Notes: generated by a model from the letters alone, not told the origin. A stretch of 64,000 nt of DNA from Vibrio tritonius (GCF_001547935.1 NZ_AP014635.1:124001-188000), one strand, 5' to 3'; positions 1-9,551 are shown, counted from the first letter of the stretch. Numbers and translations are program-made.

Positions 1-209
1 ATGAGAAAGCATGAACTTTTAGCAAGAATTGAACAACAAACCGCCTAATTACTATTTGTAACAATTTGATTTCCCTCTTGTTTGGAGCTGCATCTGTTAC
101 TTTGATATTGTCGACAGTCAATGCTTTCATAGATGAGCAATACTTGGTTATGAGACCTTTGTTATTGTTACTCATAGGATTTTGTAATAGAACCATTACT
201 AATGGTTAA
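1..209 (+). pseudogene. 3' end of a membrane protein gene, apparently frameshifted
   Basis: Frame 1 is open from the window edge and stops at 46-48. A second frame opens at 33 and runs to a TAA at 207-209. Read together with a one-base shift near 38-42, they give a hydrophilic stretch followed by two hydrophobic segments (about 69-135 and 150-185). This looks like the C-terminus of a polytopic inner-membrane protein, such as an O-antigen ligase or polymerase. The family is my guess from hydropathy and from the LPS-core neighbours. Adding one A to the AAA run at 38-40 would join the frames. Alternatively the true gene ends at 48 and the second frame is chance. The rest of the gene lies outside the window. 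Confidence 0.35.
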
Positions 210-221
210 GTTGTTCTAGAG

Positions 222-1193
222 ATGAGGGAAATGCTAAAAATAGCTGTCTTTAACGTTGGTCGTAAGTGTTTTGGTAATACCATACTGCAGTTACCTTTTT
301 TTGTTGCTTTGAAACAGCACTACCCAGATTGCCATATCACGTTATTTACGTCTCAACAAACGAGTCAAGTGCTGCTTTTTGATGGTTGTGTCGACCAAAT
401 TATCTCGGATAGAAAAGTGTCGCCAGTACGTTTATCCTCGATGATTAAAACGGGTGAATACGATCTTTTATTTAATTTAAGACGAACCAGTGGGCGCATT
501 CATTTAAGTTGCGTTCTTAGTGGTATGGGCAACAAGTATGCCTACACAACTAGCCGTTTCCATGATGTCTTTTACAAAAAAAATGTGGTGTTTGATAAAT
601 GTACCATGTATCCAGCCATAGCGTATTTATCCTTGTTAAATGAAGTGACGGATAGCCATTACAATACGGATATTATTCGAACCTTAACGCCTGCTTCTGA
701 ACAGCGCCCTAATGCGCTCACATTGCTTCCTGGAGGAAGCTCTCATCCGAAAAAATGGCCGATTGGTCATTATATTAAAGCGGCAGAACAGCTGGTGTGC
801 GATGAGCAGTTGAAGCACCAAATAGAGCAGGTCAACATTGTCTTGGGTCCTCAAGAAGAGGAATATCTCAGCCAGATTCCAGAGAGTATTGGTGTTGTTC
901 CTGTGCGGATTCACAAACAACCTAACGTAAAACAATTGGTTGAGTTAGCGTCACAAAGTGTACTTGCTCTATCGAATGATTGTGGACCCGGGCATATATT
1001 TCAAATGAGCAAAGTGCCAATGGTGGTTTTATTTGGTTGGATTGATGGAGTATCACCATACCATGTTATTCAGGAATGGTTTTTAAGCCATAATAACTCG
1101 TGTGCTGTGACTCCAGATGTAGAACTAAAACAAGTTGATACTATCCCAGTCGAAAAAGTAGTGGGAATGGCTCGAGTGGTCGCCCATCTTTAG
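222..1193 (+). CDS. Glycosyltransferase family 9 (heptosyltransferase-like) protein
   Basis: A GT-B-fold, GT9-type enzyme of 323 residues, expected to add a heptose or related sugar to the LPS core on the cytoplasmic face of the inner membrane. The C-terminal donor-site region SNDCGPGH (about residue 250) matches the usual S-D-S-G-x-x-H motif, and KKWPIGHYIKAAEQL resembles the K-R/K-W-P region before it. The N-terminal motif is degenerate: FGNTILQLP replaces the usual GD-x-x-x-x-x-P, so the Asp is Asn. The start is uncertain. ATG at 231 (MLKIAVF) fits GT9 N-termini better, but neither ATG has a well-spaced ribosome site. It lies directly behind the broken membrane-protein gene and converges on the yrbL-like gene across a shared terminator. 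The acceptor sugar cannot be told from sequence. Confidence 0.8.
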   Translation: MREMLKIAVFNVGRKCFGNTILQLPFFVALKQHYPDCHITLFTSQQTSQVLLFDGCVDQIISDRKVSPVRLSSMIKTGEYDLLFNLRRTSGRIHLSCVLSGMGNKYAYTTSRFHDVFYKKNVVFDKCTMYPAIAYLSLLNEVTDSHYNTDIIRTLTPASEQRPNALTLLPGGSSHPKKWPIGHYIKAAEQLVCDEQLKHQIEQVNIVLGPQEEEYLSQIPESIGVVPVRIHKQPNVKQLVELASQSVLALSNDCGPGHIFQMSKVPMVVLFGWIDGVSPYHVIQEWFLSHNNSCAVTPDVELKQVDTIPVEKVVGMARVVAHL

Positions 1194-1224
1194 TCTCGTA
1201 AAAGATGAGAGAAAGCAGCTGACA

Positions 1225-1250
1225 AAAAAGAGCATGTAAATGCTCTTTTT
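1225..1250. terminator. Bidirectional rho-independent terminator
   Basis: An 11-bp perfect stem, AAAAAGAGCAT and ATGCTCTTTTT, around a GTAA loop. It has A and T runs on both sides, so it can serve the GT9 gene on the plus strand and the yrbL-like gene on the minus strand. Confidence 0.85.
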
Positions 1251-1251
1251 C

Positions 1252-1803
1252 TCATAATAAGATATGTTGAAATGCTCGATTGATGCGCTTTAAGGTCTGT
1301 TTATAGGTGTAAGACGGAAACAGCATCCCAATCTTGATAAAGTTGGCAAACCCAATGCCATCAATCAAAATTAGCTCATACTCTCCTTGAGTGTTAGAGC
1401 GTAAGCAAATGTTTTGTAGGCGTAAATCGGTGACGGATACCGGTATGGCTAACATTTTGTCACGAAAGCGAATCGCTGCATCGCGAATCTTATCCATATC
1501 CAGTGCGATGTCGCTGTCCATCAGAGTCAGTAGGTTATGAGCCACACTGCCATCTTGTTCGAGCACTAATTCACAGACCAACCCTCTTCCTTGATTGGTT
1601 TCGACCCATTCGATCGGTTTGGCAACCGGAGCATCTTTATGCGCTAGATAGCGACGTGCGTAACGATACTCGCGTACACTTTCATCGATACGACGCTTTT
1701 GGTGATAGCGTACTTTAATGCATCGATCTGGAAAGTTCGGATGCTGATAACAGATCCGTTCCGAGCCCTTACCTATGACGTGTGCATGAGTAAGGTCAAT
1801 CAT
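1252..1803 (-). CDS. YrbL-family protein (kinase-like, PhoP-network family)
   Basis: A 183-residue protein resembling the YrbL family, a small protein-kinase-fold family named for PhoP regulation in enterics. Visible traits are an N-terminal glycine-containing segment [13 protein letters not shown] (about 11-23), a basic region around residues 31-36, a catalytic-loop-like [11 protein letters not shown] (about 123-133) and [10 protein letters not shown] (about 146-155), where DGIG would sit at the DFG position. The start codon overlaps the coaD stop by four bases (ATGA), so it is translationally coupled as the last gene of the core operon. YrbL-type genes are found in Vibrio core loci and may phosphorylate a core sugar, as KdkA and WaaP do. 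That role is inferred. Confidence 0.75.
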   Translation of the reverse strand: MIDLTHAHVIGKGSERICYQHPNFPDRCIKVRYHQKRRIDESVREYRYARRYLAHKDAPVAKPIEWVETNQGRGLVCELVLEQDGSVAHNLLTLMDSDIALDMDKIRDAAIRFRDKMLAIPVSVTDLRLQNICLRSNTQGEYELILIDGIGFANFIKIGMLFPSYTYKQTLKRINRAFQHILL

Positions 1804-2282
1804 GATTGCACCTTTTTCTCAATTGCCTCCGCAATGAACTCGGGAACAAAAGAGCGAATATCACCACCATGGATAGCCACTTCTCGCACGATGGTGGATG
1901 AAAGAAACATGTACTGCTCAGTCGGCGTAAGGAAAATGCTTTCTAAATTGGGTTGCAGATGGCGGTACATGTTCGTTAAACCAAACTCATATTCAAAATC
2001 GATAGTGGTACGCAAACCGCGAATCAATACATCCGCTTGTTCTTGCTTAACAAAATCGATCAGTAGTCCAGAAAAACCTTTCACTGAAACATTCGGTAGA
2101 TGTTTGGTTACCTCAATGGCTTGTTCAACGCGCTCTTCTAAGGTGAACATGGTCTTTTTTGATGGGCTGGCCGCAACGCCCAGTACAACATGATCAAAAA
2201 GATTCGCGACACGTTGAATAATATCGAGATGACCGTTGGTTAACGGGTCAAATGTTCCCGGATAAACGACTTTCTTAATCAT
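1800..2282 (-). CDS. coaD: Phosphopantetheine adenylyltransferase
   Basis: CoaD transfers AMP from ATP to 4'-phosphopantetheine, giving dephospho-CoA, in the cytoplasm. At 160 residues it has the usual length. It shows the nucleotidyltransferase signature [12 protein letters not shown] (about residues 7-18, with the T/HxGH motif TNGH) and the C-terminal S-S-T-x-V-R signature ([10 protein letters not shown]). It overlaps the glycosyltransferase upstream and the yrbL-like gene downstream by four bases each, so a housekeeping CoA gene is embedded in an LPS-core operon. This arrangement is familiar in Vibrio and enteric genomes, where coaD follows waa genes. Confidence 0.97.
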   Translation of the reverse strand: MIKKVVYPGTFDPLTNGHLDIIQRVANLFDHVVLGVAASPSKKTMFTLEERVEQAIEVTKHLPNVSVKGFSGLLIDFVKQEQADVLIRGLRTTIDFEYEFGLTNMYRHLQPNLESIFLTPTEQYMFLSSTIVREVAIHGGDIRSFVPEFIAEAIEKKVQS

Positions 2283-3313
2283 AATGGGTCAATTCTTTCG
2301 TAAATATCCTGATAAAGCATTGCAGTATGCTCAATTTTGAATGTCTGCAGCTTTTCTAATGCACCCGCTGCCAATGTCTCACGTAGTGGTTCATCATCTT
2401 TGATGGCGAGAATGGCAGACGCTAATGCCTGACTGTTACCTGGTTCAATTAGCAAACCAGATACGTGATCTTCAATAATATCGGGAATACCACCTGCTCG
2501 GCTTGCTACAACCGGCAATCCGCTATGCAGACCTTCTAAAATAACCGAACCTAAACCTTCGGTATAAGATGGATGAACCTGCATATCCGCAGCGGCAAAC
2601 CAAGTTCCCATATTGCTCTGTTTGCCCATAAACGACAGGTTTGAGGGAGCGCCTGCGAGCTGCTCTAAATCTGCGCGCTCTTTGCCGTCACCCAATAACG
2701 CGAAATGGACATCAGGGTGGGATTTTTCGAGCAATTTAGCTGCGCCAATAGTGACATCAAATCCCTTGTGTTTGAGCATGTTGGCCGCATGAATTACCAG
2801 AAATTTCCCGGAAAATTGTTGCTGAATTTGCTCTAGTGCGGTTGGGTCAATTGGGTAGGTCACCGGAGAGCTTGGTATTTTAACGGTGTGCAGATTAGGG
2901 TAAGCATCATGGACTTTTTGAACAATGTCGCTACTTAAGCCAATGACCACTTTAGCGTTTGAATAAGCTTTAGTTGCCAACCATTTCTTTTTCAACACGT
3001 TATCAATACGGCGAGTAACGATATACGGAACCTTGAACAGTAAGTTCTGCAACCATGCCCAATAAATAGCTCGTCCTTCATGCACATGAATGAGCTGACA
3101 GCCTTCCGTAATATGACGTTGATGAGCACGCAAGTAGTGTGGTGCTAACACCAGACGGCAATCCAATTGGCGAATGGCTTCTGCAAAAGGGCTTTTGGGG
3201 TTCGCAACCACCGTAAGGTCGTACCCCATGGTAATTTGCTGCTTAATTAATTGCAGGGTTTGGTTTTCACCACCATGATACCCAGACGCCAAATTGACGT
3301 GACAAATCTTCAT
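2279..3313 (-). CDS. Glycosyltransferase family 4, LPS core
   Basis: A retaining GT-B glycosyltransferase of 344 residues, counted from MKICHVNL at 3313. A start four codons earlier (3325) is possible but would overlap waaE. The N-terminal acceptor domain begins [18 protein letters not shown]. The C-terminal donor domain carries [26 protein letters not shown], and the E-x7-E type motif [16 protein letters not shown] with [17 protein letters not shown] after it, typical of the GT4 family. It lies six bases downstream of waaE and overlaps coaD. Context says it builds the outer part of the LPS inner core, comparable to the WavL-type genes beside coaD in Vibrio. The sugar is unknown. Confidence 0.85.
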   Translation of the reverse strand: MKICHVNLASGYHGGENQTLQLIKQQITMGYDLTVVANPKSPFAEAIRQLDCRLVLAPHYLRAHQRHITEGCQLIHVHEGRAIYWAWLQNLLFKVPYIVTRRIDNVLKKKWLATKAYSNAKVVIGLSSDIVQKVHDAYPNLHTVKIPSSPVTYPIDPTALEQIQQQFSGKFLVIHAANMLKHKGFDVTIGAAKLLEKSHPDVHFALLGDGKERADLEQLAGAPSNLSFMGKQSNMGTWFAAADMQVHPSYTEGLGSVILEGLHSGLPVVASRAGGIPDIIEDHVSGLLIEPGNSQALASAILAIKDDEPLRETLAAGALEKLQTFKIEHTAMLYQDIYERIDPL

Positions 3314-3318
3314 TCGTC

Positions 3319-4101
3319 TTACCAAACTTTGTTGAAGTCTTCTTGCGCGAGGACTTTTGGATCACGTTGGTATTCAAGCAATTTAGCGTATTTAAGATAA
3401 CTGTTTACCGCAGAACTTAACGCTACAGTCATGCCATCTACGCCACCGAGAAAACCACGTTGTAGAATGTACTTACGGAAAAACGCGCTAAAACCGTGGG
3501 TAAACGGTGAGAATGCATTCGCGCGCTTTCCTTTTTGATACATGATCTTAGCGGCACGACCACTAAAATTGCGTCCTGGTTTAGCAAAGAGCTGACCGAG
3601 GTTTTCAAATGAATAGTGGATTAAATCGCAATCCAAATGTTTCGGGTTGTTCGCCTGAACAGACGCGTGTTGTTTGACTTCGGAGAATTTGGTTTTCTGA
3701 CGGTTATAGAGACGAATACAGTAGTCAGGATACCAACCGCACTGTTTAATCCAGCGGCTACCAATATAATTACGGCGGCGGAAAGCAAACGCATCGTGCT
3801 CGGTGTGGGTGAGATCGAGCTGTTTAATCTGCTCAATGGCTTCAGGAGTTAAGCGTTCATCGGCATCAATGCTGAGAACCCAATCATTACTCGCGTGAGG
3901 TAGACCCACATTTTTTTGGAAACCGTCACCCAAGTAAGCCTGTTCTACGATAATGGCACCCATTTCGCGGGCAATCTCTTGCGTTGTGTCGGTACTTAAT
4001 GAATCCACAATAATCACTTCAGAGCAAACGGTCTGAAGTGATTCAATACACTCTTTGATGTTCTTCGATTCATTGAGGGTAATGACAATGCCTGTAATCA
4101 T
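3319..4101 (-). CDS. waaE: Core glycosyltransferase family 2, WaaE/KdtX-type
   Basis: An inverting GT-A enzyme, about 260 residues from MITGIVITLNESKNI. The longer frame to 4143 adds 14 residues that do not look like family sequence. WaaE-type enzymes add a beta-1,4-glucose to heptose I of the core in several enterics; in Vibrio the exact donor may differ. Motifs: VIVDSLSTDTT near residue 30, the metal-binding DxD in LSIDADERLTPEA (about 78-90), and the family-typical CGWYPDYCIRLYNR and KFSEVKQHASV regions. It lies between a heptosyltransferase gene and a GT4 gene and next to coaD, the classic kdtX-coaD neighbourhood. Confidence 0.88.
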   Translation of the reverse strand: MITGIVITLNESKNIKECIESLQTVCSEVIIVDSLSTDTTQEIAREMGAIIVEQAYLGDGFQKNVGLPHASNDWVLSIDADERLTPEAIEQIKQLDLTHTEHDAFAFRRRNYIGSRWIKQCGWYPDYCIRLYNRQKTKFSEVKQHASVQANNPKHLDCDLIHYSFENLGQLFAKPGRNFSGRAAKIMYQKGKRANAFSPFTHGFSAFFRKYILQRGFLGGVDGMTVALSSAVNSYLKYAKLLEYQRDPKVLAQEDFNKVW

Positions 4102-4170
4102 TTTTATTCTCTCTAATTTCCAGTAAAAAGCCCGCCAAGGCATGGAGATTGGTCGGCAATATTAGCGATT

Positions 4171-5226
4171 TTATCGCCACAAGTCTTGCATAACCTTGTC
4201 AAACATCGCTTTGACCTGCTCTACAGAGATTCTTTCCATTGCTCGTTCGTCTTTGACTCGCGTGCGCCAATCTAACTCATCGATTGACTTATTTGGGTGC
4301 TCTAGCGCAATCGCTTCACGATAGGCTGATACCACATAATTACCAAAACAGTACGGGCCAGTTCGCTCTGGGTTGTGATGCGCGTAAAGGCCAATAACCG
4401 GTGTACCCATGGCATTCGCCATATGAGTTGGTCCGGTGTCAGGTGCGATCACCAAATCGACTTTGTCCAATAGCGCTAACATCTGCTTAATCGAGCTTTT
4501 GCCGACCACGTTGGTCACTGGATGGTGAATTTCGGCTAACACGGCGTTGCACAGCTTGGTTTCTACTGGCGAAGGGCTACCAGCGATAATCACATTAAAA
4601 CCATGTTCTACTGCGTAATCGACGATCTGGGCATAGCCAGTGGCTGTCCAGTTTTTATATGCTTTACTTGCTCCAGGCACCATCACTAGGTTGCGCTTGG
4701 TGTTATCCAATTGAGCGTCTGCCCATTCGCCATCTTGTGGAGAGTACGGAATATGCCAAGTAGGATTCATATCCATCACTCCAAGTGTGTGCCCAAACGC
4801 AAGTAGTCCATCAAGCACATGTGGTGTGGCTGGAGAAGGCACTTTCACATTTGTGAACCATGTTTGGAAATCCTGACTCCGCAATGCATCAAAGCCCAGT
4901 TTATAGCGTGCTTTTATGCCCAGCGTTGCCACACTGGCACGTAAGGCGTATTGCATGTGTAACAGCGCATCAAATTGGCGACCTTTTAACTGGCTCCAAA
5001 GTTGTCGATACCCTTGCCACCCTTGTTTTTTATCAAACACGATAACTTCTATACCGGGCAGATCGTGGATCAATTGCGCTTCCAATTTTCCGGTAATCCA
5101 GGTGATCTGCGTTTGTGGCCATGCACGTTGAATGGCCTGCACCGCGGCAACGGTATTACACACATCCCCAATCGCAGAAAGACGCAATATACACAGCGAT
5201 TGTGGGGCAGAAGTAAACAAAGTCAT
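4171..5226 (-). CDS. ADP-heptose:LPS heptosyltransferase (GT9)
   Basis: 351 residues with both GT9 signatures: the N-terminal RLSAIGDVCNTVAAVQAI (about 15-32, G-D present) and the C-terminal APDTGPTHMANAMGTPVIGLY, followed by HHNPERTGPY. MVPGASKAYKNW is the usual donor-phosphate region. It probably adds an L-glycero-D-manno-heptose to Kdo or Hep in the inner core. By position as first gene of the minus-strand operon it could be the WaaC-like (heptosyltransferase I) member, while waaF lies at 15-16 kb. This assignment is inferred. About 70 bases separate it from waaE. Its promoter must lie in the 5227-5553 divergent gap. Confidence 0.88.
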   Translation of the reverse strand: MTLFTSAPQSLCILRLSAIGDVCNTVAAVQAIQRAWPQTQITWITGKLEAQLIHDLPGIEVIVFDKKQGWQGYRQLWSQLKGRQFDALLHMQYALRASVATLGIKARYKLGFDALRSQDFQTWFTNVKVPSPATPHVLDGLLAFGHTLGVMDMNPTWHIPYSPQDGEWADAQLDNTKRNLVMVPGASKAYKNWTATGYAQIVDYAVEHGFNVIIAGSPSPVETKLCNAVLAEIHHPVTNVVGKSSIKQMLALLDKVDLVIAPDTGPTHMANAMGTPVIGLYAHHNPERTGPYCFGNYVVSAYREAIALEHPNKSIDELDWRTRVKDERAMERISVEQVKAMFDKVMQDLWR

Positions 5227-5553
5227 GGTGTCTCACTTGAATATCAATCTAATGGTAAAGCGGCGATTTGAGCAGTGCGCTTGTATGTTCATATAACGGC
5301 GTAATTTTATTGCGCCCATTAGTAAGCGTCTACTCATTTACCGGAAAACTATTGCAATACTGCTCAGCAATGCTTTGATTGTATTAGATGCAAAATCCTT
5401 TGTGGATTAAAAATAACTCAGTGTAAGTTAATTTATGGTTAAACTAGACACTTGTATAGCAAAAGTTTGTGTATTAGAGATAAGATAGTGACGAGCTTGT
5501 TGAGTTTTAGGTAAACTGCGTTACTTATTGACCAATAAGGAAAGAGTGAGCTT
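5227..5553. promoter_or_regulatory. Divergent intergenic region between the heptosyltransferase operon and kdkA
   Basis: 327 bases without a plausible gene. It separates two divergent core operons and must hold promoters for both. It is AT-rich toward kdkA. A purine-rich ribosome site (AAGGAAAGAG, 5537-5546) precedes the GTG start of kdkA at 5554. No strong sigma-70 pair, ops element or operator could be identified with confidence. Confidence 0.5.
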
Positions 5554-6276
5554 GTGAAAATACTTCATCCCTCGGCGAACCAGCAAATTTGGTACGACGA
5601 ACATCTATTTAGTGGCGACCCACAGCAAGCATTTGACCCCCATTATTGGCAGCAGCAGCAAAAAGTTACCGGCAGTGCTCAAGGGCGCGGAACCACATGG
5701 TTTGTTCAATTAGACACCCTAGAGGGCGCTTTACGCCATTATCGCCGTGGTGGATTGTTTGGCAAGGTTGTCAAAGACCAATACTGGTTTCACGCGTGGG
5801 AACAGACTCGCAGTTATCAAGAATTCATTTTATTACAAAAGCTTAGTCAAGCTAACGTGAATGTTCCTCGCCCGATAGCGGCACGCGCCGTGAAGAGCGG
5901 CCCTTTTTACCGCGCCGATTTGTTGAGTGAAAAAATACCTAACGCCAGAGATATGGTGGAACTACTGTGTTCACATGCACTTAATCGACAAATCTATCAA
6001 AAAGTTGGACAGATGGTACGTCGTATGCACAATGTAGGGGTCAATCACACTGATCTCAACATTCACAATATACTGATAGATGACAACGAGAATGTTTGGA
6101 TCATCGATTTTGATAAATGTGGCTTTGCCTCTCTAGGTGGCGAATGGGCCGAGCAAAATTTAGCTCGTCTTAAACGCTCATTTCTCAAGGAGCAGCCAAA
6201 ATTTCCTACGCATTGGTCTTTAGAATGCTGGCAATGGCTAATGGAAGGCTATCAGCATCCTGAGGGCAATTCTTAG
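5554..6276 (+). CDS. kdkA: 3-deoxy-D-manno-octulosonic acid kinase
   Basis: KdkA phosphorylates the Kdo residue of Kdo-lipid IVA in the inner core with ATP. At 240 residues it matches family length. The kinase-like catalytic loop HTDLNIHNILID (about 167-178) and the metal-binding IIDFDKCGFASLGG (about 187-200) are clear, and a G-rich N-terminal loop (GSAQGRGTTWFV) is present. GTG start with a good ribosome site. Family knowledge: organisms with KdkA (Haemophilus, Bordetella, Vibrio) usually carry a single phosphorylated Kdo, so the WaaA encoded 2 kb downstream is probably monofunctional. Phosphate on Kdo is a site of polymyxin-relevant surface charge. Confidence 0.93.
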   Translation: MKILHPSANQQIWYDEHLFSGDPQQAFDPHYWQQQQKVTGSAQGRGTTWFVQLDTLEGALRHYRRGGLFGKVVKDQYWFHAWEQTRSYQEFILLQKLSQANVNVPRPIAARAVKSGPFYRADLLSEKIPNARDMVELLCSHALNRQIYQKVGQMVRRMHNVGVNHTDLNIHNILIDDNENVWIIDFDKCGFASLGGEWAEQNLARLKRSFLKEQPKFPTHWSLECWQWLMEGYQHPEGNS

Positions 6277-6328
6277 TCTTGAGTTGTTCGCCTGTCTTGT
6301 GGCAGGCAAATGAAAATAGGTCTCTGAT

Positions 6329-8161
6329 ATGAAAAACGTTAAGAGTAAATACACAACCCTCGGGTTGTTTGCTCTGGTGAATGCGTTGATTGCGATATTG
6401 ATTGCAATGCGTTATTTCCAATATTTGCCTGTTATTCCAACCGACGGCATTGGGTTTACCTATTTAGTAACAGCGGTACTCGGTCATATCTCTATGCTGG
6501 CTGGCGTCATTGCTTTAGTTGGTCTTTTGGTGATGTGGTTGCCGTTTGGCGTTGCTCGTTGCCTTGTCGCGCTGTTAGCTACGTTATCTTTGGCCGCTTT
6601 AACGATAGATACATTTGTCTTTGCTCAGTATCGTTTTCATATCAATGCCGTTGTGCTCAACATGGTGTTATCAGGACAGATTGTTGAGTTTGCCTTACCC
6701 ACTTGGCTCAAAGTGATTGGGAGCTTTGTTGCTCTATGGTTGATGCAATGGTGGTTAGTTGGGGTTACCCATCGCTACCTTACACCAATGCGCTGGCGTT
6801 TTGGCAAAGCATTTAGCGGGTTAATCGTGGTATGTGTACTGGTTTCTAGTGGTATTCACGTATGGGCTTCAGCCAATGGTCGTCAATCGGTGTTAATGAC
6901 AGACCGTTATTTGCCATTGTATTACCCATTAACGGCCAATTCGTTAATGAAAAAAATGGGTTGGGTGGATCTTCAAGCGCTAGAGAATGAAAAGTCCCTG
7001 AAAAACAGCAGTAAAAAAAGCGATCTTCATTACCCAAAATCACCGCTACAAACGGAGCCGGTCGCCAAACCGCTTAACATCGTATTTTTGGTCATCGATT
7101 CATGGCGTTACGACAGCTTCACACCAGAAGTGTCACCGAACTTGTGGCGTTATGCGCAGCAAGGACGTATTTATCAGCACCATATCTCCACCGGTAATGC
7201 GACCCGTGCTGGCATCTTTGGTTTATTCTATGGCATACCATCTACCTACTGGCAAGCGTTCTTGGCTAACCAACGTTCACCAGTGCTAATGGATCGCATG
7301 CAACAATTGGGGTATGACATCCAAGCCTTTGGTTCAGCAAAAATCACTAACCCAGAGTTTAACCAAACCGTATTTCGTCATGTGCCGAATTTGCGCCTAG
7401 AGTCTGACGGTAATTCACCTTATCAACGAGATGAAGATGTCAACCACGATTGGATGCAATGGTTTGAGCACCGCGATACATCCAAACCAAGTTTCTCATT
7501 CTTGTTTTACGATGCGCCGCACGGTTACGATTTTCCTGCCGATTACTCACCTACCTTTGAGCCGATGCTTAAAGATGTGGATTATCTGAAGCTAAACAAT
7601 GACTTTGATCCAAAGCCATTTATGAACCGCTATAAAACATCTGTTCATTTCACCGATGGTTTAGCGGGCCAAGTGTTAGATAAACTCAAAGCCAGTGGCC
7701 AGTTAGATAACACGGTGGTGATTATTACGGGCGACCATGGCCAAGAGTTAAACGACAATAAATTGAATTATTGGGGGCACAACAGTAACTTCACCAACTA
7801 TCAGGTTCATGTGCCATTTGTGGTGTTAGCACCCGGTATAAAAGCAGGTGAAGAGCTGAATATGACCAGCCACCAAGATGTAGCGCCAACATTGCTGCAC
7901 CATTTCCTTGGTGTGACTAGCCCGATAGCGGATTATTCAACGGGGGTTGATTTACTTGACCCAGTGGCTAAGCGCGATTGGATCATCTCCGCGAAATACA
8001 GTGGTTATGCGGTGATTACCGATAAAACCATCCTCGAAGTATCGTCGGTAACCGGTGGCTATGAGCTACTTGATAAGACAAATCGACCGATCAGTGACGC
8101 GAAGCCAAACTTCTCGCAATTACAGGCGGCGTTGGAAGAAATCAGCCGTTTTAGTAAGTAA
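6329..8161 (+). CDS. YejM/PbgA-like inner-membrane sulfatase-fold protein
   Basis: 610 residues: about five N-terminal membrane segments (within residues 10-190, the DUF3413-type region), a linker, then a periplasmic alkaline-phosphatase/sulfatase-type domain. Seen in the domain: VFLVIDSWRYDSF (near 252), the STGNATRAGIFGLFYG segment (near 286-300) that holds the family nucleophile Thr, and TGDHGQE (near 467). YejM/PbgA senses periplasmic LPS and controls LpxC proteolysis in E. coli. A sensor or LPS-linked role here is supported by its place between kdkA and waaA, but this copy could be a paralogue with catalytic activity. It ends at a strong terminator. Confidence 0.85.
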   Translation: MKNVKSKYTTLGLFALVNALIAILIAMRYFQYLPVIPTDGIGFTYLVTAVLGHISMLAGVIALVGLLVMWLPFGVARCLVALLATLSLAALTIDTFVFAQYRFHINAVVLNMVLSGQIVEFALPTWLKVIGSFVALWLMQWWLVGVTHRYLTPMRWRFGKAFSGLIVVCVLVSSGIHVWASANGRQSVLMTDRYLPLYYPLTANSLMKKMGWVDLQALENEKSLKNSSKKSDLHYPKSPLQTEPVAKPLNIVFLVIDSWRYDSFTPEVSPNLWRYAQQGRIYQHHISTGNATRAGIFGLFYGIPSTYWQAFLANQRSPVLMDRMQQLGYDIQAFGSAKITNPEFNQTVFRHVPNLRLESDGNSPYQRDEDVNHDWMQWFEHRDTSKPSFSFLFYDAPHGYDFPADYSPTFEPMLKDVDYLKLNNDFDPKPFMNRYKTSVHFTDGLAGQVLDKLKASGQLDNTVVIITGDHGQELNDNKLNYWGHNSNFTNYQVHVPFVVLAPGIKAGEELNMTSHQDVAPTLLHHFLGVTSPIADYSTGVDLLDPVAKRDWIISAKYSGYAVITDKTILEVSSVTGGYELLDKTNRPISDAKPNFSQLQAALEEISRFSK

Positions 8162-8167
8162 ATATCG

Positions 8168-8202
8168 ATGCCCGACACGCTTTGCATGTCGGGCATTTTT
8201 TC
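8168..8202 (+). terminator. Rho-independent terminator after the YejM-like gene
   Basis: Ten-base perfect arms ATGCCCGACA and TGTCGGGCAT, nine-base loop, then a T6 run. It separates the YejM-like gene from waaA. Confidence 0.85.
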
Positions 8203-8255
8203 TTTTGTGATAAAGTGTGGCTCTAAATCAGACGAACCAAGAACCCAACATCCTT

Positions 8256-9551
8256 ATGTTCCGTATTTTCTATACCTTACTGATTACCCTAATTTCGCCT
8301 TTGGCGTTGTACGCCTTATTAAAAAAACGCAGCGACAAGCCCGCGGTTGGTTCGCGGTGGAAGGAATATTTCGGCCACGTGTCGCCACTCAAGAGTATTG
8401 CTTCTGCAGAGGATGATAACCGAACGGTTGTTTGGCTTCATACAGTGTCGGTGGGGGAAGTATTAGGCGCTACGGCTTTTGTCCGGGCGTTAAAAAAACG
8501 CTATCCCGAGGTAAGCGTGGTTATGACCACCACCACGACCACAGGGGCTGAACAAGTCGGCAAATTGGGTGATTTGGTCGAACACCGTTTTATGCCGCTT
8601 GATTTTCCTTGGGCCATTCGCCGTTTTATTCGTACGATTCAACCCAATCAACTGTTGATCATGGAAACTGAATTGTGGCCAAACACACTTGCGGTTGCCA
8701 AGCAGATGAAAGTGCCGGTTTCGGTGATTAACGCACGTTTATCGCAACGCTCTGCGCAGCGTTATCAAAAATTGGCTGCAATTGGCCGTTTCCTTGCTCG
8801 TCATATCGAACATATTTATTGCCTACATCAAGATGACGCAAAGCGCTTTGAATCATTGGGATTTGCCGCAACACAAGTGTCGGTGACCGGTTCGCTTAAA
8901 TTCGACATTCAAGTCTCTGAGCAAGTGATTGAACAGGGCAGAAAATTAAGAACTGCATTAGGTGTCGACCGCCCGGTATGGGTTGCAGCCAGTACACACC
9001 AAGGGGAAGATGAACAGTTACTTGAAGTGCATCGTCAGGTCATCACTCAGTTACCTAATGCGTTGATGATATTGGTGCCACGTCACCCAGAGCGATTTAA
9101 AAGTGTGGCAGAGCTGGTGGTGTCGCAAGGCATGACGTGCGTCAGGCGAACCTACGCTCAAGCGGTTGAGGCTCAAACACAAGTCTATCTTGCGGATACC
9201 ATGGGCGAGATGATGACGGTACTGAGCGCGAGCGATGTGTGTTTTATGGCGGGCAGTTTACTTGGCAATAAGGTCGGTGGGCATAATTTACTTGAACCTG
9301 CTGCTCTTGGCTTACCGACGATCACTGGACCAAGCTATTTCAATTTCACTGATATTACCCAGCAACTGTTACAAGCCAAAGCGACCACGGTGTGCGAAAC
9401 CCCAGAACAAATCGCCACCACGTTGGTCGGCTTGTTGAATAATGAATCTGAACGAGCAGCACAAGGGCAAAGTGCATTACAGGTGGTAAACCGCAATCGT
9501 GGCTCAATAGATAACACGTTAACAGGATTATTTTCTCATGAAGCAGCTTGA
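8256..9551 (+). CDS. waaA: 3-deoxy-D-manno-octulosonic acid transferase (Kdo transferase)
   Basis: WaaA (KdtA, GT30) transfers Kdo from CMP-Kdo to lipid IVA at the inner membrane and is normally essential. The start at 8256 gives MFRIFYTLLITLISPLALY, the expected N-terminal membrane anchor; the frame is open upstream to 8217 but those 13 residues are unlike the family. Motifs: HTVSVGEVLGAT with the catalytic-region Glu, the METELWPN motif, and the C-terminal MAGSLLGNKVGGHNLLEPAALG. About 431 residues, the usual length. Its 3' end overlaps the PIG-L gene by 14 bases, so the two are coupled. Confidence 0.96.
   Translation: MFRIFYTLLITLISPLALYALLKKRSDKPAVGSRWKEYFGHVSPLKSIASAEDDNRTVVWLHTVSVGEVLGATAFVRALKKRYPEVSVVMTTTTTTGAEQVGKLGDLVEHRFMPLDFPWAIRRFIRTIQPNQLLIMETELWPNTLAVAKQMKVPVSVINARLSQRSAQRYQKLAAIGRFLARHIEHIYCLHQDDAKRFESLGFAATQVSVTGSLKFDIQVSEQVIEQGRKLRTALGVDRPVWVAASTHQGEDEQLLEVHRQVITQLPNALMILVPRHPERFKSVAELVVSQGMTCVRRTYAQAVEAQTQVYLADTMGEMMTVLSASDVCFMAGSLLGNKVGGHNLLEPAALGLPTITGPSYFNFTDITQQLLQAKATTVCETPEQIATTLVGLLNNESERAAQGQSALQVVNRNRGSIDNTLTGLFSHEAA

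Noticed and set aside
1699..2193. 164-codon frame on the plus strand
   Set aside because: Antisense to coaD and the yrbL-like gene, both with clear motifs.
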